DNA from: CAYQTK01 sp964420375
GTDB taxonomy: Bacteria > RBG-13-61-14 > DATKZS01
Direction of reading: 5' to 3'
NCBI GenBank assembly: GCA_964420375.1
Contig: CAYQTK010000128.1
Location: 1-11,828, forward strand
Length of the DNA stretch: 11,828 bases
Part shown: positions 1 to 5,916 of the stretch, piece after piece
How the letters are laid out: each line of letters begins with the position of its first letter
How positions within the stretch are numbered: position 1 is the stretch's first letter
The notes under the pieces: generated by a model
Databases searched by the model: none
The model's input: only the letters and a program-made list of their open reading frames with translations
Told to the model about the DNA's origin: nothing
Position numbers and translations under genes: made by a program

Positions 1-27
1 GTTTCCGGCCTCTTTCCGGGCCTGTGG

Positions 28-56
28 AAAATTTCCTTAACCTGCTGTTTTTAAGG
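28..56 (-). terminator. possible terminator downstream of tRNA-Arg
   Basis: On the minus strand, CCTTAA (56-51) can pair with TTAAGG (40-35) around a 10-nt loop, with a short U-rich stretch (AAATTTT, 34-28) after the stem. The stem is only 6 bp and AU-rich, so it is weak. Its position 9 nt past the CCA end is what favours it. Confidence 0.35.
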
Positions 57-64
57 GATTTTAC

Positions 65-141
65 TGGCGCGCCCGGCGTGATTCGAACACGCGGCCTGCG
101 GATTAGAAGTCCGCTGCTCTGTCCCACTGAGCTACGGGCGC
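65..141 (-). tRNA. tRNA-Arg (anticodon UCU)
   Basis: Read on the minus strand, a complete cloverleaf is visible. The 7-bp acceptor stem is GCGCCCG (141-135) paired with CGGGCGC (75-69). The D-arm region contains AGCTCAGTGGGACAGAGC. The anticodon stem GCGGA/TCCGC encloses loop CTTCTAA, with the TCT anticodon at 107-105. The T arm is GCGTG-TTCGAAT-CACGC. The discriminator base is G (68), and a genomically encoded CCA follows at 67-65. UCU reads AGA and, by wobble, AGG arginine codons. There is no intron. The gene stands alone, with no other tRNA within the window. Confidence 0.97.
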
Positions 142-156
142 ACGCTGCCGTAGAAA

Positions 157-185
157 AGAATAGTGTCTTGAAGGCATTATGTCAA
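157..185 (-). promoter_or_regulatory. sigma70 promoter of tRNA-Arg
   Basis: On the minus strand there is a perfect -35 TTGACA (185-180), a 17-nt spacer and a -10 TATTCT (162-157). The predicted transcription start is near 150, which leaves a 5' leader of about 9 nt before the mature tRNA end at 141. The match to consensus and the short distance fit a stable-RNA promoter. Confidence 0.8.
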
Positions 186-208
186 GCACGTAAGCAGAGA
201 GCATGCTT

Positions 209-260
209 GCCCGCGGCCTTTTATATCGCATGCCTTAACTTGCATATCGGCGGGCTTTTT
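209..260 (+). terminator. terminator-like branched hairpin
   Basis: On the plus strand, GCCCGC (209-214) pairs with GCGGGC (250-255), followed directly by five T residues (256-260). Inside it, ATAT-c-GCA (223-230) pairs with TGC-ATAT (241-247). It resembles an intrinsic terminator that would stop plus-strand transcription just ahead of the promoter of the gene at 329. No plus-strand gene upstream needs it, because the tRNA runs the other way, so function is uncertain. Confidence 0.25.
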
Positions 261-284
261 ACGTTTTGATATTTCTGCTATGAT
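256..284 (+). promoter_or_regulatory. possible extended -10 promoter for the cyclophilin-like gene
   Basis: TATGAT at 279-284 is preceded by TG plus one base (TGCTATGAT), an extended -10 element. The best -35 is poor: TTTTTA (256-261) at 17 nt, or TTTACG (258-263) at 15 nt. The predicted start near 291 leaves a leader of about 38 nt before the ATG at 329. Confidence 0.4.
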
Positions 285-328
285 CGGGGTACACAGAGGG
301 CGATTATTTTGAGCAAAGGAGCGGAGAT

Positions 329-703
329 ATGGTACTGTCCATAACAATAGCCACAGGAGATATCGAGCTTTCGGCCGAGCTTAACGATTCCGAAACCGCG
401 AAAGACATTGCAAAGCTTCTTCCTATAACCGGTTCAATTAACCGGTGGGGTGAGGAGCTCTACTTCGGTATCGGGCTTGACAGGGAGTTGGAAAACGACG
501 CCCGCGACGACATGGAGGTTGGCGAGCTTGGCTACTGGCCCACCGGCAAAGCCTTCTGCATCTTCTGGGGTCCCACCCCGGCGAGCGCGGGGGACAAGCC
601 CAAGGCAGCCGGTCCGGTAAACGTGATCGGCGTTGTTAAAGGCGACGCCACTGTGTTGTCGTCCGCCAAAAACGGAGACCCCATCAAGGTCTCGGCCGGG
701 TGA
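329..703 (+). CDS. cyclophilin-like fold protein (TM1367 / DUF369-type)
   Basis: This small cytoplasmic protein of 124 aa has no signal peptide or membrane segment. The stretch from about residue 44 to 80 (ELYFGIGLD, then EVGELGYWPTGKAFCIFWGPTP, then the PVNVIG strand) matches the COG2164/PF04126 family. That family has a cyclophilin-like beta-barrel fold. Members are not known to be active prolyl isomerases, and their role is undefined. The length is normal for the family. The start is chosen for the strong AAGGAG (316-321) 7 nt before the ATG. It stands first in a plus-strand series, with 76 bp before the radical SAM gene, so co-transcription is possible but not shown. Family assignment is fairly sure; function is unknown. 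Confidence 0.85.
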   Translation: MVLSITIATGDIELSAELNDSETAKDIAKLLPITGSINRWGEELYFGIGLDRELENDARDDMEVGELGYWPTGKAFCIFWGPTPASAGDKPKAAGPVNVIGVVKGDATVLSSAKNGDPIKVSAG

Positions 704-779
704 TCCCTGTTTTATGCTCTTGCCGCCGTGTTAACATTAGTATGCGCGGGCTCTTCTTTTCCGGGCGAGGTAACCTTTT

Positions 780-2306
780 GTGAAGATACTCGGTTTAAAT
801 CCCAAAGACTTTTACGGTGGCTGGCCGGTCCAGAGCGATTTTGGAAGGGAGCTTTACCGGTCGCCGGCCCTCACCTTTCCGGTTCTTAAGAATCTTTTGC
901 CGCCGGGCCACGAGATGAGGTTCCTGGAGGGATTTTTCGACCCGGTTCCCATGAGCAGCTACAAGGAGCATATCAAGTGGGCGGACATTGTGGGTTTCAA
1001 CATCGCCAGCAGCTACGGGGCCATAAGCTACGCCGTGGCTGTAGCGCAGGTCAAGCGGCTTAACCCGGACGCCTTTATTATTGCGGGGGGCCATCACACC
1101 TTCATGTATCCGAAAAGATGGCTCGACCTGGGCGTGGACCTGATTGTGAAGGGCGAAGCCGAGCTTACCTTTCCCACCATCATAGAGGAGATCGAGGGCC
1201 AAAGAAGGTTCGAGGGCATTCCGGGGGTCATGTTCAAACAGGACGGCGAGTACGTGGAGACAGAGCCTCCTGCGCAGATCGAGACCCTGGACGAGTCTCC
1301 GGTTCCCGACTGGGACCTGATCAACTTCCGGGCCTTTCCCTGCCTGATCGAGCCGGGCAACGGCTACACCGGCTCTATCGAGACCTCGCGGGGATGCATG
1401 TTCCGGTGCAAGTTCTGCGCTGTTCCTCCTTACTGGCAGGGCACCCAGCGCTACAAGTCTCCCGGCCGAGTCATGGAAGAGGTCCGGCAGCTTGTTCCCC
1501 GGGGGGTCCGACAGATCAACATTGTCGACGACGGCTTCGGCAACGACGTTGATTACACCGGCGAGCTCGCCGATGCTTTCCTGTCGTATGCGGACATGCC
1601 CGGCTGGAACGCTTTTTTGCGGGTTGACACCTGCTTGAAAAACCCCGGGCTTATTGACAAGCTGGCCCGGTCGGGCATGAAGAGCACCTTGTTGGGGTTC
1701 GAGTCGCTGCACCCGGAGGTTCTTAAGAACTGCATGGGAAAAGGGATGCGGGAGAGCCCCGACCTTGCCGCTCTCCAGGAGATGTTCCAGAGGTTCCAAA
1801 GAGCCGGGATCATGGTCATCGGGGTTTTCATCTCCGGACATCCGGACATTGACGAAGATAAAGACACTCCCTACAAGGTTGCCCGGACAGTTTGCGACGA
1901 TCCCCGGCTGGCCGACTACATGCCCTTTCCGGGCACCGCCGGCTATGACGAGCTTATCCGGAGCCACGATATAAAGGACATGTTCTTTCACGACGTCAAG
2001 CTGCCGGTATTTCCCGACCAGAAGCTCCATGCCCTGAAGTTCAACCTCATGAACATCCTGGACATCCCCCGCTCGGTGCGCATGCTTCGCTCCGGATATC
2101 ATTACCGCTATTACCTTTACTGGAGCCACCGGCAGCTTTGGAAGAAGGCGCTTCGGGCCAACCGCATGAAGCTCCGCGATTACATGCTGATGCGCAGGAA
2201 GGACTTGAGCTCCGAGGAGAAGCAGCATAAACTTTTAGAGTGGTACTTGGAGGACCCCGCTTACCAGACCTGGCTCGACAGCCTGGAGGACAAGGTGTTC
2301 TTTTGA
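780..2306 (+). CDS. B12-binding-domain radical SAM protein
   Basis: 508 aa, GTG start with GAGGT 8 nt upstream. Residues 1 to about 150 resemble a Rossmann-like cobalamin-binding domain (VGFNIASSYGA, then AGGHHTFMYP, then DLIVKGEAE, as in other B12-type radical SAM enzymes). The radical SAM core follows, with the [4Fe-4S] ligands at C206, C210 and C213 in GCMFRCKFCAV. A PFPGTAGYDELI segment near residue 380 matches the conserved PxPGT motif of the family. The last 90 or so residues are basic and aromatic-rich and not recognisable. I see no DxHxxG cobalamin lower-ligand motif, so any cobalamin would be bound without that histidine, or the domain may be vestigial. Many relatives are methyltransferases or act on lipids, pigments or natural products; the substrate here cannot be read from sequence. 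The neighbours (cyclophilin-like, WG-repeat) give no pathway clue. Confidence 0.88.
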   Translation: MKILGLNPKDFYGGWPVQSDFGRELYRSPALTFPVLKNLLPPGHEMRFLEGFFDPVPMSSYKEHIKWADIVGFNIASSYGAISYAVAVAQVKRLNPDAFIIAGGHHTFMYPKRWLDLGVDLIVKGEAELTFPTIIEEIEGQRRFEGIPGVMFKQDGEYVETEPPAQIETLDESPVPDWDLINFRAFPCLIEPGNGYTGSIETSRGCMFRCKFCAVPPYWQGTQRYKSPGRVMEEVRQLVPRGVRQINIVDDGFGNDVDYTGELADAFLSYADMPGWNAFLRVDTCLKNPGLIDKLARSGMKSTLLGFESLHPEVLKNCMGKGMRESPDLAALQEMFQRFQRAGIMVIGVFISGHPDIDEDKDTPYKVARTVCDDPRLADYMPFPGTAGYDELIRSHDIKDMFFHDVKLPVFPDQKLHALKFNLMNILDIPRSVRMLRSGYHYRYYLYWSHRQLWKKALRANRMKLRDYMLMRRKDLSSEEKQHKLLEWYLEDPAYQTWLDSLEDKVFF

Positions 2307-2349
2307 GGGTCAGGGCATTCTTTATATGCATCGGCCCGTAAAACAAGGG

Positions 2350-2375
2350 CTGTAATTTATCAGCAGGCATTACAG
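2350..2375. promoter_or_regulatory. inverted repeat upstream of the WG-repeat gene
   Basis: CTGTAAT (2350-2356) and ATTACAG (2369-2375) form a perfect 7-bp inverted repeat with a 12-nt spacer, 41 bp before the WG-repeat start codon. The size and spacing would suit a dimeric repressor site or a small hairpin. There is no T-tract, so it is not an intrinsic terminator of the radical SAM gene. No convincing promoter was seen next to it. The regulatory role is an inference. Confidence 0.3.
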
Positions 2376-2415
2376 GGAACCAGGAAGATATTTTAGATTT
2401 TCATAGGATATGGGC

Positions 2416-3336
2416 ATGGACCTTTTTGATAAGCTTCCGCAGCTTTTTCCGGTGATGACCGGGGGCAAGTGGGGATTTATCGATCGGGGCGGTGCACTTT
2501 TAGTCAGGCCCCGTTTCGACTACGCCGAGGATTTTTCCGAAGGGCTGGCGCTGGTTATGGACGGTTTTAATTGCGGTTACATAAACGCCGCGGGCGACGT
2601 TGTGATCCCGCTTTTGTTCGACACCGCTCTGGGATTTTCGGAGGGAGTTGCCGCGGTTTTCCGTGACGGCAGCGCCGGCTACATAGACAAGATGGGCAAG
2701 TACTTTATCGAGCCTTCCTTTGATACGTGCGGCAGTTTTTCCGAAGGTCTTGCCGCGGTGGATGTTTCCGGCGGGAAGGGCTACATCGACAAAAGCGGGG
2801 AGCTTATTATAAAGCCCCGCTACGATTATGCGGGCGACTTCAGTGAAGGGCTGGCCCCCGTGCAGGCGGCATCGAGATTCGGCTACGTTGATCGCGACGG
2901 CGAGCTGGTTATCTGGCCCAAGTTCGATTTCGGCAGGGAGTTCTCCGAAGGTCTTGCCGCGGTTTGCCGGGACGGTCATTACGGTTTCGTGGACAAGAGA
3001 GGCAAGTTCGTTGTCGAGCTTCGGTACAGCGCCGCGGGATACTTTTCGGAAGGTCTTGCCGCGGTTAGAACGGAAGACGGCTACGGCTACATCGATTACT
3101 CGGGAAAAGTCTTCATCCCTCCTCTTTACGAGGACGCCGATGATTTTTCCGAGGGACTGGCGAGTGTACGGCTCAACGACAAATGGGGATACATAAACCA
3201 CCAGGGACAGTTTATTATCAGGCCCCGCTTTGACGAAGCCTCCGAGTTCCATTACGGCCTTGCACTCATCAGGGTCGGCGACCGGGAAGGATACGTTGAC
3301 CAGGCCGGGAACACGGTCTGGGAACCCACCAGGTAA
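2416..3336 (+). CDS. WG-repeat protein
   Basis: This protein of 306 aa (308 from the alternative ATG at 2410) consists almost entirely of WG (KWG) repeats. There are eight full units and a final partial one, each with G-Y/F-I/V-D/N, a turn with G, a hydrophobic strand ending in P-x-F/Y-D, then FSEGLA. Seven consecutive units are exactly 34 aa long. Such repeats form beta-hairpin solenoid or propeller-like surfaces thought to mediate protein interactions; specific function is unknown. No signal peptide or membrane segment is present, so it is probably cytoplasmic. I prefer the ATG at 2416 because AGGA (2405-2408) lies 7 nt before it but only 1 nt before the ATG at 2410. It is convergent with ilvN, with 80 bp between stop codons and no clear terminator. 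Confidence 0.9.
   Translation: MDLFDKLPQLFPVMTGGKWGFIDRGGALLVRPRFDYAEDFSEGLALVMDGFNCGYINAAGDVVIPLLFDTALGFSEGVAAVFRDGSAGYIDKMGKYFIEPSFDTCGSFSEGLAAVDVSGGKGYIDKSGELIIKPRYDYAGDFSEGLAPVQAASRFGYVDRDGELVIWPKFDFGREFSEGLAAVCRDGHYGFVDKRGKFVVELRYSAAGYFSEGLAAVRTEDGYGYIDYSGKVFIPPLYEDADDFSEGLASVRLNDKWGYINHQGQFIIRPRFDEASEFHYGLALIRVGDREGYVDQAGNTVWEPTR
2533..3246 (+). repeat. seven tandem 102-bp units coding WG repeats
   Basis: The FSEG codons begin at 2533, 2635, 2737, 2839, 2941, 3043 and 3145, exactly 102 bp apart, and a degenerate eighth (FHYG) begins at 3247. Some units are close at the DNA level: a 19-nt string is identical at 2741-2759 and 2945-2963, two units apart, and nearly so in the unit at 3043. 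This indicates growth by in-frame unit duplication or later homogenisation. Confidence 0.9.
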
Positions 3337-3416
3337 GGGAAGCCGTCATCTCGTTTGAACGGTTCGTTATCGGTCTCAAGCGTTCAGCAATGCCTTATAT
3401 ATCCTTTGTCGGCTCA

Positions 3417-3902
3417 CTACGTGCGCGGGTCGGCCCGGAGCATGGCGACTTTTCCGGAACGCACCAGCTCTCTAATGCCCAGTGGCCGGAGAATCCGTAG
3501 TACTGCGTCGATCTTGTCGTCGGTGCCGGTGACCTCGAGGGTGATGGACTTGGTGGCCACATCCACTACCCGGGCCTTGAAGATGTTGGCGATGCGGAGT
3601 ATCTCGTCTCTTTTCTCCCGTTCCGCTGACACCCGGACCAGCATCATCTCCCGGTCGATGTAGTCCTTTTCCTTCATCTCCATGACCTTGATGACGTCGA
3701 TCAGCTTGTTTAGCTGCTTGGTGACCTGCTCGACCACCCGGTCGTCTCCATGGGTGACAATGGTCATGACCGACACCGAGGTGTCCATGGTGGGCGCCAC
3801 GCTCAGGCTTTCGATGTTGTATCCCCTGCCGGAAAACAGACCCGCCACCCGGGAGAGGACCCCGAACTTGTTCTCTACCAGGACAGATATTGTGTGTTTC
3901 AT
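3417..3902 (-). CDS. ilvN: acetolactate synthase small (regulatory) subunit
   Basis: This 161-aa protein is the regulatory subunit of acetohydroxyacid synthase. It stabilises and activates the catalytic subunit and normally gives valine feedback inhibition. Residues 1 to about 75 are an ACT domain with the family pattern NKFGVLSRVAGLFSGRGYNI, followed by the C-terminal AHAS-S domain (RIANIFKARVVDV, then RPLGIRELVRSGK). Length is normal for the long bacterial IlvH/IlvN type. The ATG at 3902 is chosen because the family's conserved N-terminus (MKHTISVLVEN) begins there. A GGGAGG lies about 11 nt upstream, and the reading frame further upstream runs into ilvB. The gap to the ilvB stop is 29 nt, so the two are surely co-transcribed. 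ilvC does not follow; the next gene is the convergent WG-repeat gene. Confidence 0.96.
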   Translation of the reverse strand: MKHTISVLVENKFGVLSRVAGLFSGRGYNIESLSVAPTMDTSVSVMTIVTHGDDRVVEQVTKQLNKLIDVIKVMEMKEKDYIDREMMLVRVSAEREKRDEILRIANIFKARVVDVATKSITLEVTGTDDKIDAVLRILRPLGIRELVRSGKVAMLRADPRT

Positions 3903-3931
3903 CTTAAACCATGCCTCCCGCTGATCCTCTT

Positions 3932-5665
3932 CTACTTTACCGACTTCAGGCCTTTCTTCCCGGTCTTCTTTCTTTCGGGCCCCAGGATCATGTTCCGAAT
4001 GGACTCGCCCGCCGGGACCATGGGAAAGACGTTCTCTTCCCGGTCCACCCGGAAGTCCATGATGCACGGTCCGGGCGTATTCACCGCTTCATAAAGCACA
4101 TCCTCCACGTCCGCCGGGTCGGCAACGGAGAATCCCCTGGCCCCGTAAGCCTCGGCCAGGCTCTTGAAGTCCGGCTCTACGGCGAGGCAGGTGTTCGAGT
4201 AGCGGCGGTCGTAGAAAAGCTCCTGCCACTGCCGGACCATTCCCAGGAAGTTGTTGTTCAGTATGGCCACGTTCACCGGCAGCTTGTTCTGCACTGCCGT
4301 TGCCAGTTCCTGGATGTTCATCTGGAAGCTGCCGTCGCCGGCAATGTCGAACACCACTGCGTCGGGGTTTCCGAACTGGGCGCCGATGGCCGCGGGAAAG
4401 CCGTACCCCATGGTTCCCAGCCCTCCGGAGCTCAACAGCCGGCGCGGTTTCTGAAAGCGGTAAAACTGGGCGGCCCACATCTGGTTCTGGCCGACCTCGG
4501 TGCAGATGATGGCCTCGCCCCCGGTGACCTCGTAAATCTTCTCCACCACGAACTGCGGCTTGATAACGTTTTCGCCGGGGTCATACTGAAGAGGGTGCTC
4601 TTTCTTCCACTTGTCGATCTGTTCGAGCCAGTTGGTGCGCGAGCGCTTTCTGAGCTGGTCCGGCTCGTTGATCTTCCGGTTCAACTCCTTTAACACCGCC
4701 TTAACGTCTCCCACAATGGGATAGTCGACCTTGACGTTCTTGGAGATGGCTGATGGGTCGATATCAATATGGACCACGGTGGCGTCGGGCGCGAACTCCT
4801 CGATCTTGCCGGTGACCCGGTCGTCGAACCTGGCGCCGATGGCTATCAAGAGGTCGCTATCGGAGACCGCCATGTTCGCGTAATATGTCCCGTGCATGCC
4901 GAGCATACCCAGCGAGAGCCGGTTGTCGCCGGGATACGCGCCCAGCCCCAGCAGAGTCATGGCCACGGGGATGTCCTGGCTTTCGGCGAGCTTTTCAAGC
5001 TCTTCCCCTGCTCCGGAGATGATCACTCCCCCGCCGGCGTAGATCACGGGACGGGATGCCTTTTCAATCACGCGGGCGGCCCTCTCGATCTGTTTGGGGT
5101 TCCCCTTCAAGGTGGGCTTATATCCTTTGATCTCGGGGGAGACGTTTTTTATATCGCCTGCTTTACACGCGGCCACGTCCTTGGGCATGTCGATAAGCAC
5201 AGGTCCCGGCCTGCCGGTGGACGCGATGTAGAAAGCCTCCTTGACTATGCGGGGAATGTCGCACACGTCCTGGGCCAGGTAGCTGTGCTTGGTTATCGGC
5301 CGGGTGATGCCTACGATGTCGGCTTCCTGGAAGGCGTCGCCTCCGATCATCTCGGTGGGCACCTGTCCGGTAATGGCCACCAAAGGCACCGAGTCCATGT
5401 GGGCCGTGGCTATGCCGGTAACCAGGTTGGTCGCCCCCGGACCCGAGGTGGCTAGGCACACGCCGACCTTGCCGGTGCTGCGGGCGTACCCGTCAGCAGC
5501 GTGGGCGGCGCCCTGCTCGTGGCGGGTCAGCACGAACCGGATATCGGTGTCAAAAAGGACATCGAAGATGCCCAGCAGCACGCCTCCGGGGTATCCGAAA
5601 ATAACCTCGACCCCCTCACTGATAAGGGAATCAACCAGTATCTGCGCGCCTGTCTTCTCACTCAT
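3932..5665 (-). CDS. ilvB: acetolactate synthase large (catalytic) subunit
   Basis: This is the ThDP- and FAD-dependent catalytic subunit of acetohydroxyacid synthase. It condenses two pyruvates to acetolactate, or pyruvate with 2-oxobutyrate, as the first common step of valine, leucine and isoleucine synthesis. The N-terminal ThDP domain has GYPGG and the catalytic glutamate in RHEQGAAHAADGYAR (near residue 50). A central domain follows (DSDLLIAIGARFDDRVTGK). The C-terminal ThDP/Mg motif begins GDGSFQMN near residue 443 and ends in LNNN. Length is 577 aa, typical of the family. The ATG at 5665 is preferred because GAGAGG sits 8 nt upstream. The ATG at 5671, two codons earlier, is possible but leaves almost no spacing. 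It is downstream of ilvD by about 250 bp with a palindromic element between, and directly upstream of ilvN. Confidence 0.96.
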   Translation of the reverse strand: MSEKTGAQILVDSLISEGVEVIFGYPGGVLLGIFDVLFDTDIRFVLTRHEQGAAHAADGYARSTGKVGVCLATSGPGATNLVTGIATAHMDSVPLVAITGQVPTEMIGGDAFQEADIVGITRPITKHSYLAQDVCDIPRIVKEAFYIASTGRPGPVLIDMPKDVAACKAGDIKNVSPEIKGYKPTLKGNPKQIERAARVIEKASRPVIYAGGGVIISGAGEELEKLAESQDIPVAMTLLGLGAYPGDNRLSLGMLGMHGTYYANMAVSDSDLLIAIGARFDDRVTGKIEEFAPDATVVHIDIDPSAISKNVKVDYPIVGDVKAVLKELNRKINEPDQLRKRSRTNWLEQIDKWKKEHPLQYDPGENVIKPQFVVEKIYEVTGGEAIICTEVGQNQMWAAQFYRFQKPRRLLSSGGLGTMGYGFPAAIGAQFGNPDAVVFDIAGDGSFQMNIQELATAVQNKLPVNVAILNNNFLGMVRQWQELFYDRRYSNTCLAVEPDFKSLAEAYGARGFSVADPADVEDVLYEAVNTPGPCIMDFRVDREENVFPMVPAGESIRNMILGPERKKTGKKGLKSVK

Positions 5666-5721
5666 CCTCATACCCTCTCAAAAACCTGAAATGTTATCAT
5701 GCTCTGCAAAAATAATCTCAT

Positions 5722-5768
5722 AAGTGCGAGCGGCTTTAGCCGCGACTTCCGTAGCTCGCGCGCAACTT
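5722..5768. repeat. palindrome-rich extragenic element between ilvD and ilvB
   Basis: The core is a perfect hairpin, GCGGCT-TT-AGCCGC (5730-5743). It is enclosed by AAGTGCG (5722-5728) against CGC-A-ACTT (5761-5768), with an alternative pairing GCGAGC (5726-5731) with GCTCGC (5754-5759). Read on the minus strand, it lies in the leader of ilvB, about 60-110 nt before the start codon. The nearest T-run downstream (TATTTTT) is about 15-20 nt away, so it is not a standard terminator. It could be an extragenic palindromic repeat, an mRNA processing or stability element, or part of a leader switch. The 9-nt string CTCATAAGT next to it also occurs in the element at the right end of the window. Confidence 0.5.
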
Positions 5769-5916
5769 GTAATAATTATCCGGACAATCCCACAACCCGC
5801 TTGTGTGAGCCATGCCCTCATGAAAAATCAGTGCCTCTCCCGCGCATCTGAAGACACCCCAAAACCCGATGAACCAAATCTTTCTCATTAACCGCCGGGA
5901 GCAATCACAAAATCTC

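Noticed and set aside
24..269. 81-codon plus-strand frame spanning the tRNA
   Set aside because: Its middle (GVIRTRGLRIRSPLLCP) is simply the reverse strand of the tRNA, a frequent false gene call.
1..328. tRNA-linked integration site
   Set aside because: There is no integrase and no second copy of the tRNA 3' end within the window, so nothing supports an attachment site.
795..2228. 477-codon open frame on the minus strand opposite the radical SAM gene
   Set aside because: Its translation has no recognisable family features, while the plus-strand frame has intact radical SAM motifs. Long antisense frames are common opposite GC-rich genes.
2533..3246. CRISPR array
   Set aside because: The 102-bp periodicity is an in-frame protein repeat with no unique spacers. 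No cas genes are nearby.
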